From Caldivirga sp. MU80 (GTDB lineage: Archaea > Thermoproteota > Thermoprotei > Thermoproteales > Thermocladiaceae): 53,902 bases of DNA. Both the position numbers and the translations under genes were made by a program. The notes under the pieces were generated by a model. The model did no database searches. It saw only the letters and a list, made by a program, of their open reading frames with translations, and was not told where the DNA came from. The stretch lies in assembly GCF_001663375.1 (NCBI RefSeq), contig NZ_LCTF01000013.1, forward strand, positions 1 to 53,902. The letters run 5' to 3'. Shown one piece after another: positions 33,347 through 41,132 of the stretch; within the stretch, counting starts at the first letter, position 1; every line of letters begins with the position of its first letter.

Positions 33347-33779
33347 GGGTCGAATAATACTCACAGACGAGGAGTTAAGGTACGCGGCACTCTTTGAGAG
33401 CGTAACGGGCATAACACCCAGGGATGCCATATACGACCCCGAGTTCAACAGGGTCATATTCATAGTTGACAAGAACTTCGCGCCGCTCGCGGTTGGGAAG
33501 GGCGGCATCAACGTTAAGAAGCTGAGGAACCTACTGGGTAAGGATGTCGAGATAGTGGAATACGGAGACGACCCGGAGGAGCTGCTTAGGAATGCACTCT
33601 ACCCGGCTAAGGTACTTAACGTCTCAATAAACAAACTACCCAATAACGGTAAGGTGGCCGTGGTCAGGGTTGAGGAGGGGGAGAAGGGCATAGCCCTAGG
33701 TAAATACCACAAGAACCTGAAGAGAGCCATACTACTGGCCAAGAGGTACTTCGACATAGACAACGTTAAGATACCATAA
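33333..33779 (+). CDS. nusA: Archaeal NusA-like transcription factor (KH domains)
   Basis: Archaeal NusA has only the two KH domains of bacterial NusA and is thought to act in transcription elongation or termination. The first KH core is [20 protein letters not shown] and the second is [20 protein letters not shown] with its G-x-x-G equivalent. From ATG 33333 it has 148 residues. The frame continues upstream to 33288, but that part lies inside rpl30e and is not NusA-like. The next gene, rps12, begins 31 bases after the stop. Confidence 0.92.
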   Translation: MSRSRGRIILTDEELRYAALFESVTGITPRDAIYDPEFNRVIFIVDKNFAPLAVGKGGINVKKLRNLLGKDVEIVEYGDDPEELLRNALYPAKVLNVSINKLPNNGKVAVVRVEEGEKGIALGKYHKNLKRAILLAKRYFDIDNVKIP

Positions 33780-33810
33780 CGCTTATTAAGGCTAACCCAA
33801 GGGCCCCATT

Positions 33811-35601
33811 GTGAGTGGTAAAAAGAGCCCACTAGGGCTATATGCAGCCAGGAAGCTAGAGAGGAAGAGACAGCGCTTTAGGTGGAGTGACATACACTAT
33901 AAGAGGAGGGCTCTAAAGTTCTCGGAGAAGTACGACCCACTGGAGGGTGCCCCGATGGCAAGGGGCATAGTTCTTGAGAAGGTTGGCGTTGAGGCTAGGA
34001 AGCCAAACGCCGCAGTCAGGAAGTGCGTAACCCCGGACACGCTGATTAACCTAACGCCCAGGGTTGCAACCAGGATCATAAACCTGAGTGGCCATTGGCG
34101 TGACGTAACCATAATCCACCTTAATAGGGATGGTAAATCCATTGAGGAGACTGGGTTAGTGGATTTCTTCCATATAGAGCCTGAGGAATTTAAGGAGGAT
34201 GGGGTCTACGAATTAAGGACCACTTATGGTAGGAGGCTGATCGCCAGTGGGGATCACCCAATATACACGGGTAGGGGTGTCATTCCGCTTAAGGATGTTA
34301 AGCCCGGCGACTACGTTATCGTATACCCCAGGGAGCCTATTGATGCAGCATCACTTAACGACAATAGGGTCATATTAACCGAGGAGGATGTTAAGAAAGC
34401 CGTACCCCCCAACTCCAATGTTGACGAGGTGGTAGACAGGCTTAGGGAACTTGAGCTAATGCCACTTAGATATAGTAATAAGAATATTCACAGAATCGCC
34501 AGGCTTGTTGGACGCCTACTTAGCAGTGGATCCTTAAGTTACAGTGAAAATGAGGGTAGGGTTATATTTGATGGTGAACTTGAGGACCTAGAGGAGGTGG
34601 CCCATGACCTGGTTGAGCTCGGCTTCAGGGTTTTAAAGGTCGGTGAATATGGGGAAGGTTCCATCACACTGGGCAATGGCTTAACCCAGGTAATTAGGGG
34701 TAAGTCCTACGTAATAATCGTAGATTCAACGGTATTATTCACACTCCTTAAGGCGTTAGGCGTACCCGTGGGTGATAAGGTTACTCAAGGCTTCAGGGTA
34801 CCTGGCTGGGTAATGGAAGCACCCCTAGACGTTAAGGTGGAGTTCCTAGCCGCCTACCTAGGTGGGGCGTTAAGTAAGCCTGAGGTTAATGGTGATGGGG
34901 ATGCGTTCGAACCACCAACGTTAATCATCCGTAAGGTTAAGCACCTAGCGAAGCAGGGCGAGGCATTCCTAAACGACATTAAGGCACTGCTCTCCGAATT
35001 CGGGGTGGAGGCATCGGTGTTTAGTTACCCTGACATAACAGAGGAGAGCGGTGTTAGCGTCATTAGGCTGGGAATATCCATACGTAATGATGCTGAGAAC
35101 CTAATGAGATTATTCGGGAGAATAGGCTACGCATACAATAGGAGGGGTGATTACCTGGCTGTATTAGCCTATGAGTACCTACGTAGGGGTGTTAAGGGCG
35201 TACCCTTCAACAGGTGGGTTAACGAAGCCACGTTAGGGTTAGGTGATTCAGGGTTTGTCTGGGATGTAGTCTCCGAGGTGAGACCCGTGGAGTGGAATGA
35301 TAAGCTGTGGGATGTTACAACAGAGAGCGAGCACCACAACTTCATAGCCAACGGCTTCGTCACGGGTAACTGCGTTAGGGTTCAGTTAACTAAGAATGGT
35401 AAGGTTGTCACCGCCTTCGTGCCTTGGGATGGTGGTTTGAACGTGATTAATGAGCATGATGAGGTGGTAATTGAGAGGATAGGTGGGTCAGAGGGTAGGG
35501 CATACGGTGACCTGCCTGGCGTTAGGTTTAAGGTTACTAAGGTTAACGGCGTCAGCCTTAAGGCTATATTGCTCGGTAAGAAGCAGAAGCCCGTTAGGTA
35601 A
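33811..35601 (+). CDS. rps12: Ribosomal protein uS12 precursor with intein
   Basis: uS12 lies at the ribosome decoding site. The two exteins, residues 1-71 and 521-596, join to a 147-residue protein, the usual archaeal length: [20 protein letters not shown] then [20 protein letters not shown] and the conserved tail [15 protein letters not shown]. The insertion breaks the invariant PN(S/A)A loop, whose neighbours contact the codon-anticodon helix, so splicing must be efficient for viability. Start GTG 33811. The intein's codon use is like the host gene. See the separate intein entry. Confidence 0.95.
   Translation: MSGKKSPLGLYAARKLERKRQRFRWSDIHYKRRALKFSEKYDPLEGAPMARGIVLEKVGVEARKPNAAVRKCVTPDTLINLTPRVATRIINLSGHWRDVTIIHLNRDGKSIEETGLVDFFHIEPEEFKEDGVYELRTTYGRRLIASGDHPIYTGRGVIPLKDVKPGDYVIVYPREPIDAASLNDNRVILTEEDVKKAVPPNSNVDEVVDRLRELELMPLRYSNKNIHRIARLVGRLLSSGSLSYSENEGRVIFDGELEDLEEVAHDLVELGFRVLKVGEYGEGSITLGNGLTQVIRGKSYVIIVDSTVLFTLLKALGVPVGDKVTQGFRVPGWVMEAPLDVKVEFLAAYLGGALSKPEVNGDGDAFEPPTLIIRKVKHLAKQGEAFLNDIKALLSEFGVEASVFSYPDITEESGVSVIRLGISIRNDAENLMRLFGRIGYAYNRRGDYLAVLAYEYLRRGVKGVPFNRWVNEATLGLGDSGFVWDVVSEVRPVEWNDKLWDVTTESEHHNFIANGFVTGNCVRVQLTKNGKVVTAFVPWDGGLNVINEHDEVVIERIGGSEGRAYGDLPGVRFKVTKVNGVSLKAILLGKKQKPVR
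34024..35370 (+). other. Intein in uS12 (449 aa) with degenerate endonuclease
   Basis: The intein runs from Cys 72 to Asn 520, followed by Cys 521 as the +1 residue. Block A is [18 protein letters not shown]. Block B is [20 protein letters not shown] (His 149) and block F is [20 protein letters not shown]. The C-terminus is TGN, so the usual penultimate His is Gly. In the middle, the two LAGLIDADG-like helices read [11 protein letters not shown] (231-242) and [11 protein letters not shown] (345-355), with no acidic residue at the catalytic ends. The homing endonuclease is therefore probably dead, while splicing residues are kept. Confidence 0.88.
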
Positions 35602-35628
35602 GCCATTTTAAACCAGTAATCCAAGCCT

Positions 35629-37272
35629 TCATGTTCTAAGCAGCTTAATGGCCATTGTTAATAAGTCAAGTAGGTTAAGCACCCTGCTACGCTTAACTAA
35701 CCCAAGATCCTCAAGCACTGTTAATGCCGCATTACGCCCAGGGGCACCTGTAACCCCACCCCCTGGATGGGCATCCGACCCACATAGGTAAAGCCCCTTA
35801 ATCGGCGTTGAGTACCTTGACATACCTGGCATTGGCCTATTCGTGAATATTTGATCAAGGGTCATGTCTACGTGGAATATGTTACCCCCAACTGTACCGT
35901 AATCAACCTCGTAATCCAGCGGTGTTAACACGTGGTCGAAGATAACCCTATCCCTAAAGCCGGGCATGTACTGCTCAACAGTCTCATAAACAACCTCCCT
36001 AAGCCTAGCCTTATCCTCAGGCCCCCACTTAAGTGTCCTAGGGGCGTATTGGATGAACATTGAGAATACGTGGTAGCCCGGCGCAGCTATTGACTGGTCG
36101 TAGACCGTGGGTATGTTTATCGATATCCACGGTTCCCTGCTGAAGGAACCCGAGAGGGCGTCACGGTAAGCCCTCTCAACGTAGTCAACACTCGGCATTA
36201 TTAATGCGGAGGCCCTATGCCCAATCATGGGGTCCGCATCCTTGACGCTATACTTAGGTAGCTCCTTAAGAACACCGATCACCTTAGCCGAAACCCCAAT
36301 CGACCTAATGTTACTTATCCTCCTCCTAACATCCCCACTCAGTATGTCTGGGTCTAGGAGGTTAAGCATGGTGGTTTTAACATCTGCGCTTGATAAAACG
36401 ACCCTAGCCTCAACAACCCTACCATCCGTTAACTCAACCCCCGTAACTGAACCATCTTTAACCAGTATCCTTCTAACACCAACGTTAAGCAGTACATCAA
36501 CCCCAAGGCCCCTCGCCCTCTCAGCTAAAAGCTCACTCAACCTACCTAAGCCACCCTCAACGTAACCCCAGGCTCCCTTAACACCGTTAACCTCACCCAT
36601 GACGTGGTGGGCCAGCACGTAGGCTGTACCCGGTGTGTATGGGCCGGCGAAGGTGCCCACAACCCCATCCTCAACTAAGGCAGCCTTAAGTTCCTCCGAC
36701 TCGAAGTAATCGTTAAGCATCCTAGCGGCGCTTGTGGTTAAGGCATACGCAAACTCCTCAATGAAGGCCTCAGCCCTACCCCTCAAGACCCCCATTAAGG
36801 GGGCTAGCCTCCTAACCTCGTCAATAAGCTCCTCTAGGCTTGGGGGCGGTAGGTAAAGGAGCGGGTCTATGAGCGATGCGAAGGCACCCCAGAAGGAAAC
36901 CCACCTTGGGTAGTTTAGGGAGTCTAACTTGGAGTAGCGTTCAACCTCCTTAACCGTCCTACCCTCATCAGGCCAAATCATTATGCTCCCACCGTTTGGG
37001 AAGGGTAGGAATAGGCCCGGCTCCTTCAGGTAGACCCTAAGGCCCAGTTTATCTAAACCAAGCTCCCTAATCAACCTACCCTTAAATAGGCTCAACACAT
37101 AGGCGCCCGTGGGCATTTTAAAACCTGGCCTAAGCTCCTCACTGGCCGCCAAACCACCTACCACACCCCTCCTCTCAACCACAAGGACCCTAAGGCCACT
37201 TGAGGCTAGGTAATTAGCCGCCACCAACCCATTATGACCAGCACCAATAACCACAGCATCATACTTAACCAT
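35629..37272 (-). CDS. Phytoene-desaturase-like FAD oxidoreductase (COG1233 type)
   Basis: The FAD motif YDAVVIGAGHNGLVAANYLA is at the N-terminus with VVERRGVVGGLAASEEL, typical of the phytoene dehydrogenase/PYROXD2 group. A C-terminal GLYLCGSDAHPGGGVTGAPG is the second FAD-binding motif. The frame extends upstream to 37320, but a TATA box (TTTTAAAG, ~37291-37298 on this strand) favours leaderless start at ATG 37272, giving 547 residues. No other carotenoid gene is near. Substrate unknown; related proteins act on polyenes or have uncertain roles. Confidence 0.82.
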   Translation of the reverse strand: MVKYDAVVIGAGHNGLVAANYLASSGLRVLVVERRGVVGGLAASEELRPGFKMPTGAYVLSLFKGRLIRELGLDKLGLRVYLKEPGLFLPFPNGGSIMIWPDEGRTVKEVERYSKLDSLNYPRWVSFWGAFASLIDPLLYLPPPSLEELIDEVRRLAPLMGVLRGRAEAFIEEFAYALTTSAARMLNDYFESEELKAALVEDGVVGTFAGPYTPGTAYVLAHHVMGEVNGVKGAWGYVEGGLGRLSELLAERARGLGVDVLLNVGVRRILVKDGSVTGVELTDGRVVEARVVLSSADVKTTMLNLLDPDILSGDVRRRISNIRSIGVSAKVIGVLKELPKYSVKDADPMIGHRASALIMPSVDYVERAYRDALSGSFSREPWISINIPTVYDQSIAAPGYHVFSMFIQYAPRTLKWGPEDKARLREVVYETVEQYMPGFRDRVIFDHVLTPLDYEVDYGTVGGNIFHVDMTLDQIFTNRPMPGMSRYSTPIKGLYLCGSDAHPGGGVTGAPGRNAALTVLEDLGLVKRSRVLNLLDLLTMAIKLLRT

Positions 37273-37353
37273 AACACCTAAACTAACTACACCTTTAAAA
37301 GCATAGCAAAGCCTATCCAACTAATAACCTACTAACACGGGCATAAAGGCAAC

Positions 37354-37388
37354 TGACCTCCTCCCCACCCTGAAGGACAAGACTTTCA
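37354..37388 (-). mobile_element. Minimal TnpB-type element
   Basis: On this strand it reads CTGAAAGTCTTGTCCTTCAG then GGTGGGGAGGAGGTCA: a left end joined to a right end with the stem GTCCTTCAGGGTGGGG worn. It is almost the same compact form as at 3128-3162 and 53671-53710. It marks the left edge of the palindrome-rich gap before the MFS gene. Confidence 0.5.
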
Positions 37389-37431
37389 GTTGTAACAACC
37401 CAACGCCGGTATTGTTAAGTGATCGAAATAT

Positions 37432-37473
37432 GGTGTTAGGTAGAATAATCTGAAGAAAATACCACCTAACACC
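37432..37473. repeat. GTGTTAGGTAG palindrome, copy 3
   Basis: GGTGTTAGGTAG, centre AATAATCTGAAGAAAATAC, then CACCTAACACC. Its reverse complement is nearly the copy at 37720-37760, including the AATCTGAAGAAAA centre. Confidence 0.8.
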
Positions 37474-37532
37474 TTAGCTGATAGCCCCTTAAGACAATAC
37501 ATTGCACTAAGCAAATGAGCATGGGGTCTAAA

Positions 37533-37572
37533 GTGTTAGGTAGAATAACCTGAAGGTTATTCTACCTAACAC
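37533..37572. repeat. Perfect 19-bp inverted repeat (palindrome copy 4)
   Basis: GTGTTAGGTAGAATAACCT is followed by two bases (GA) and its exact reverse complement. This is the most perfect member of the family: 38 of 40 bases are paired. As RNA it would form a long hairpin, and as DNA a symmetric binding site. Confidence 0.85.
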
Positions 37573-37586
37573 CTATTAGTTTGTGT

Positions 37587-37627
37587 GGTGTTAGGTAGTA
37601 AAATCTACAGAAAGTATAGCCTAACAC
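37587..37627. repeat. GTGTTAGGTAG palindrome, copy 5
   Basis: GGTGTTAGGTAG, centre TAAAATCTACAGAAAGTATA, then GCCTAACAC. The centre matches the copy at 7728-7770 (AATCTACAGAAA), so centres as well as arms are shared between distant loci. Confidence 0.75.
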
Positions 37628-37719
37628 TCCTCATGGCTAGCATTATCATGTGTTGAGTGGGTTATTCATTAGTAATTAAGGTAGGTGATGCTCATATGTT
37701 TAATATAAAAATTATGCTG

Positions 37720-37760
37720 ATGTTAGGTGGTGTTTTCTTCAGATTATGCTACCTAACACC
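37720..37760. repeat. GTGTTAGGTAG palindrome, copy 6 (inverted)
   Basis: ATGTTAGGTGG, centre TGTTTTCTTCAGATTATG, then CTACCTAACACC. It is the reverse complement form of the copy at 37432-37473. A further half-arm GGTGTTAGGTA is at 37809-37819, close to the MFS promoter. Confidence 0.75.
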
Positions 37761-37850
37761 ATATAGGTTAGCCATGATGATAAGCTCAAGTGATTATTGA
37801 ACGTGATGGTGTTAGGTATTGTTGTTTAATGTTCAGGTAAAGCTTTTAAA

Positions 37851-37866
37851 TAGGATAATTATCCTA
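37851..37866. promoter_or_regulatory. Operator-like perfect palindrome after the MFS TATA box
   Basis: TAGGATAATTATCCTA is a perfect 16-bp palindrome beginning at the end of the TATA box (CTTTTAAATA, ~37843-37852) and ending six bases before GTG 37873. It shares TAGGATAA-N2-ATCCTA and the same position with 18665-18680. The layout suits a repressor site. Confidence 0.6.
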
Positions 37867-37872
37867 ATTTTT

Positions 37873-39147
37873 GTGTCCTCGGTGATTGAGGAGTCCGGTT
37901 GGGGCTTGGTTCACACAATTGCCCTGGTTTCATTTAGTTTAAGCACCATGATTGAGGCCTACATATACTCAATATCATACATAGCAACCGGCTGGGTCTC
38001 GGTGCCAAGGTACCTGACAGCCCTATTAACCATATGGCCACCCCTATGGCTACTCATTGGCGGAGTCACCATGGGGCCTTTATCTGATTTAATAGGCAGG
38101 AGGAACACCTTGTATCTAACGTTGCTGATGTACATTGTGGGAGCCATTGGCCTAACAATAGGTGGCGGGTACCTTACGCTACTACTGTTCCTGAGCCTAC
38201 TACTAATGGCGACGGGTGGGGAGTATAACACGGTTATGGCGGCTACCCATGAGTACTTCCCAAGGAGGGTTAGGAGTAGGGTCGTTTTCCTTGTGCTCAA
38301 CTTCACAAACCTGGGTGGCACACTGGCATCTGCATTAGCCTTCCTCAACCTATCATCAGTGTTGATGCAAAGGCTGGCCATAGGCCTAACCCTAGTGGTC
38401 ACGGTACCCATACTCTACGTGATTAGGGGCATGCTGCCTGAGTCCGTGATGTGGCTTGAGGCGGTGGGTAAGGGTGATGTGGCCGCTGGAGAGGTTGAAA
38501 GATTCCTTAAGGTGAATGCAAATGGAAGCAGTGCCTCCATGTGGCCCATTACTACCGTTAATCAACCACCGATGTGGCTTAGGGTGCTTGTGGGTGGGTT
38601 AATTGGGTGGGCCTACACGGCTGGCTTTAGCCTACTGGCCCTAACCCTAGGCCCATACTTCCTACCCAGTTTAACCAACCAGTTAATCCTAGTCTTCTCA
38701 ATAGCCTCATTCGCATCCGGCATCCCAATAAGCCTACTGGCGGATTCAGTGAGCAGGAGACTACTCCTATTGGCATCATCAGTTGGGGTGTCCTTAACGT
38801 CACTGGCCATCGCCATTACTGTTAACCACTGGTCAAGTAACCTAAACCTATTCTGGCCCCTATACATAACGTTCTCAGTACTGGTCAACGCCTACTTCCT
38901 AACCGAGGACACGCTTAAGTCGGAGTACTGGAGAGTTAGCAGGAGAGGCACATTCACAGCACTAGTGAGGGTAATCTCCCTAGGCGGCTCAATACCAGTC
39001 ATATTCACCTCAGCCTACATACCCATAAACATGTATTTAATAATGGATACGGCAATATTCAGCGTCGGCACTGCGGCAAGCATCCTTTGGTACATAGCAG
39101 GCATCGAGACCGGGAGGGGGGTTAGTGTGAGGGTTTGGGGTAAGTGA
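37873..39147 (+). CDS. Major facilitator superfamily transporter
   Basis: This is a 12-helix secondary transporter, probably for a sugar or organic acid. After helix 1 the MFS loop motif appears as GPLSDLIGRRNTLYLTLLMY (G-x-x-x-D-x-x-G-R-R), and the second half repeats SLLADSVSRRLLLLASSVG. GEYNTVMAATHEYFPRRVRS is the region of loop 4-5 typical of the sugar/metabolite subgroup. The frame is open from TTG 37819, but the TATA box and palindrome place initiation at GTG 37873 (424 residues). A PfkB kinase follows after four bases, so the substrate may be a sugar that is then phosphorylated. Confidence 0.85.
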   Translation: MSSVIEESGWGLVHTIALVSFSLSTMIEAYIYSISYIATGWVSVPRYLTALLTIWPPLWLLIGGVTMGPLSDLIGRRNTLYLTLLMYIVGAIGLTIGGGYLTLLLFLSLLLMATGGEYNTVMAATHEYFPRRVRSRVVFLVLNFTNLGGTLASALAFLNLSSVLMQRLAIGLTLVVTVPILYVIRGMLPESVMWLEAVGKGDVAAGEVERFLKVNANGSSASMWPITTVNQPPMWLRVLVGGLIGWAYTAGFSLLALTLGPYFLPSLTNQLILVFSIASFASGIPISLLADSVSRRLLLLASSVGVSLTSLAIAITVNHWSSNLNLFWPLYITFSVLVNAYFLTEDTLKSEYWRVSRRGTFTALVRVISLGGSIPVIFTSAYIPINMYLIMDTAIFSVGTAASILWYIAGIETGRGVSVRVWGK

Positions 39148-39151
39148 AAAT

Positions 39152-40084
39152 ATGTTCGACCTACTTGTGGTGTCAGACTGCGTCCTTGACCTCTACTACA
39201 GGGTCAAGTACCTACCCATTAGGGTTAATGATGTTGCGTTAACCAGCGAACCAGTACCATCACCTGGTGGCGCATGCAATGTCGCAGTGGTGGCCAGTAA
39301 ACTCGGCCTTAAGGTAGCTGTGGTGGATGCGCTTGGTGATGATTACGCAGCTGAATTACTCATGAAAATGCTTAATGAGGCTGGGGTTTACACAGGCCTC
39401 ATAAGGAGGGTTAAGGGCGCCTACACCTCAATCTCAAACAACATAATTGATGATAAGGGGAGGCACGCCTTCATAGGCTTCATAGGGGCTGGTAAGCATT
39501 TAAAACCTACGGATGCGGATGAGGACATTGTTAAGGAGTCTAAGGCAATCTTCATAAGTGGCTTCAACATCCCCCACTCAGCCACGGTTAGGGAGACTGT
39601 CATGAAGATTATTGAAGCTGGGTTGAGGGACGGCAGTTCACTGTTCCTTGACCCAGGGCCGGCGGCTGGCGTTATTAGAAGCCACATACCTAACCTAACC
39701 AGAGTCTTCAAGGCTATTCTACTCAACGACTCTGAGGCCAAGGCCCTGTACAACTCAGGGTTCAGGGACTCCATTAGGCTTATGAGGGGGAGTGGGGGAA
39801 CCTTCGTGGTTAAGCTAGGTGGTAAGGGGGCATTACTCATCAGTGGTGGTGAGGCAACTAGGTGCCCAGCCACCAAGCCCAGTAGAATCATTACCACTGT
39901 TGGGGCTGGTGATGCCTTTAACGCAGCATACATAATGGGTGTGTTAAGGGGGCTTAGTGACCTTAATTCATGCAGGTTCGCAAACAAGATAGCATCCATT
40001 AGGTTAGGTGTATTGAGCATTATGGACCTCCCCAACATGCCCAATGCGGTTGCCGAGTTCCTCAACACCCGCAGACTGCCGTAG
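39152..40084 (+). CDS. PfkB-family carbohydrate kinase
   Basis: It is a ribokinase-type sugar or nucleoside kinase. The N-terminal substrate motif is EPVPSPGGACNVAVVASKLG and the C-terminal ATP/anion-hole motif is TTVGAGDAFNAAYIMGVL with the catalytic Asp. The length of 310 residues is normal. It differs clearly from the KDG kinase at 16866, so a different substrate is expected. It is in one operon with the MFS transporter, so import and phosphorylation of the same compound is a fair inference. A lid segment GRHAFIGFIGAGKHL is present. Confidence 0.87.
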   Translation: MFDLLVVSDCVLDLYYRVKYLPIRVNDVALTSEPVPSPGGACNVAVVASKLGLKVAVVDALGDDYAAELLMKMLNEAGVYTGLIRRVKGAYTSISNNIIDDKGRHAFIGFIGAGKHLKPTDADEDIVKESKAIFISGFNIPHSATVRETVMKIIEAGLRDGSSLFLDPGPAAGVIRSHIPNLTRVFKAILLNDSEAKALYNSGFRDSIRLMRGSGGTFVVKLGGKGALLISGGEATRCPATKPSRIITTVGAGDAFNAAYIMGVLRGLSDLNSCRFANKIASIRLGVLSIMDLPNMPNAVAEFLNTRRLP

Positions 40085-40085
40085 G

Positions 40086-40469
40086 TTAGTCCGTGGAAAG
40101 CGTATCATCAATCATGGTGTAGAGCAGGTAGGCCACAATTGACAATGCGACTATGTAGTAGAGCGTTGGTGACAGGGACACGGTGGTCACCCCCATGAAC
40201 GAGGTTGGGCCTATGCTTATGGTGAATAGGGAGAGTAGGGCCAAACCCTCGATTAACGACGCCACCAGCGCAAACACGGAGTGGTCAGTGCCCTTAACTA
40301 TGGACCTAACCCCAGCGGCCACAACGGCTACCACCACCAATAGTAGGCCGGTTAATGAGACTGCGTAGCCCATTAGGCTGAAGAGTAGGTATAGGATCAG
40401 TAGTAGTACTATGTCCGCAATTACATTACTGACCACCGACTTAACCCTACTTGGCATAACCAACACCAA
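40086..40469 (-). CDS. Small polytopic membrane protein, 127 aa
   Basis: Four hydrophobic segments are seen: IADIVLLLILYLLFSLMG, LTGLLLVVVAVVAAGV, FALVASLIEGLALLSLFTI and YYIVALSIVAYLLYTMI, with short loops. There is no catalytic motif. It is the last of three overlapping membrane-protein genes on this strand (40086-41041), probably one operon forming a membrane complex. The preferred start may be ATG ~40454 (MPSRVKSV), which reduces overlap with the previous gene. I do not recognise the family. Confidence 0.55.
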   Translation of the reverse strand: MVLVMPSRVKSVVSNVIADIVLLLILYLLFSLMGYAVSLTGLLLVVVAVVAAGVRSIVKGTDHSVFALVASLIEGLALLSLFTISIGPTSFMGVTTVSLSPTLYYIVALSIVAYLLYTMIDDTLSTD

Positions 40470-40773
40470 GGGTAACGTTGAATAGGCCGACGGCTAACGT
40501 AATGTTGCTTAGGAGCTGCGTTGAATTAACGACCAAGCAGCCGTACTGACCTGGATGAAGCATCACACCGCTTGAACCCGCGTAGATTCCAACGTTCATG
40601 GGGGCAACATTGCTTAGGCATATCCTGGTGGTGTATATGTTGCCCACCTGATTCACGGTTATTGATACACCCTTAATAATGGATGCCATTGAGAGCAGCA
40701 TTGCGAAAACCTCAATAGCCAGGATGAGTATTAGAAATGCCTCAACGACCTTGCCCAACATAGGATTGAACAC
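40447..40773 (-). CDS. Membrane-anchored small protein, 108 aa
   Basis: One N-terminal membrane helix (VVEAFLILILAIEVFAMLLS) is followed by an ~80-residue outside domain with paired cysteines (TTRICLSN and QYGCLVVN) and N-glycosylation sequons (NST, NIT, NVT). This resembles the pseudo-pilin or accessory subunits of archaeal surface complexes, without a clear class III cleavage motif. It overlaps both neighbours (by 32 and 23 bases if the first ATGs are used). ATG 40761 would shorten the first overlap to 20. Confidence 0.55.
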   Translation of the reverse strand: MFNPMLGKVVEAFLILILAIEVFAMLLSMASIIKGVSITVNQVGNIYTTRICLSNVAPMNVGIYAGSSGVMLHPGQYGCLVVNSTQLLSNITLAVGLFNVTLGVGYAK

Positions 40774-41041
40774 CCCTAGCCATTATCATGGAGCCAATCC
40801 ACGCAATGATGACTATGAAGACTGACTTATAGGTCACGTAGCCTATTAACTCAAGTACACCATTAATGCTTGGACTTGAACCAAGGTACTTATCCAGGGG
40901 TGAGGCATTGACGTACTCCATGTATGCCAAAACCACAGCAATTATCATCAAGATTAGGCCAATGGCTATTAAGACTAACCCCAAACCCCTCCCCTTACGC
41001 TCCTGGGCATGTTGATACGGGTAATTGTAGGGTGGCTGCAT
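40742..41041 (-). CDS. Two-helix membrane protein, 99 aa
   Basis: The N-terminus is Pro/Tyr/Gln rich (MQPPYNYPYQHAQERKGRG), then the helix LGLVLIAIGLILMIIAVVLA, an ~25-residue outside loop and the helix YKSVFIVIIAWIGSMIMA. It is the first gene of the three-gene membrane cluster. The divergent gene downstream of the shared promoter region is pyrG, about 90 bases away. The family is not recognised. The three proteins together may form a small surface assembly, which is inference only. Confidence 0.55.
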   Translation of the reverse strand: MQPPYNYPYQHAQERKGRGLGLVLIAIGLILMIIAVVLAYMEYVNASPLDKYLGSSPSINGVLELIGYVTYKSVFIVIIAWIGSMIMARGVQSYVGQGR

Positions 41042-41132
41042 TGCTCATTCAACACTGGGAATCTTAAAAGGGTAACGTAGATACTGGGTCTTGAATTCGT
41101 TAGGTTTATAAGCAACGCATTAATGAAGCTTC

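Noticed and set aside
37774-37800. C/D box small RNA (ATGATGA at ~37774)
   Set aside because: A C-box-like sequence is present but no CTGA D box follows at a suitable distance.
37432-37819. Possible CRISPR array (repeated ~42-bp units)
   Set aside because: The units are full palindromes in both orientations with irregular spacing, and no cas genes are near. CRISPR repeats keep one orientation and even spacers.
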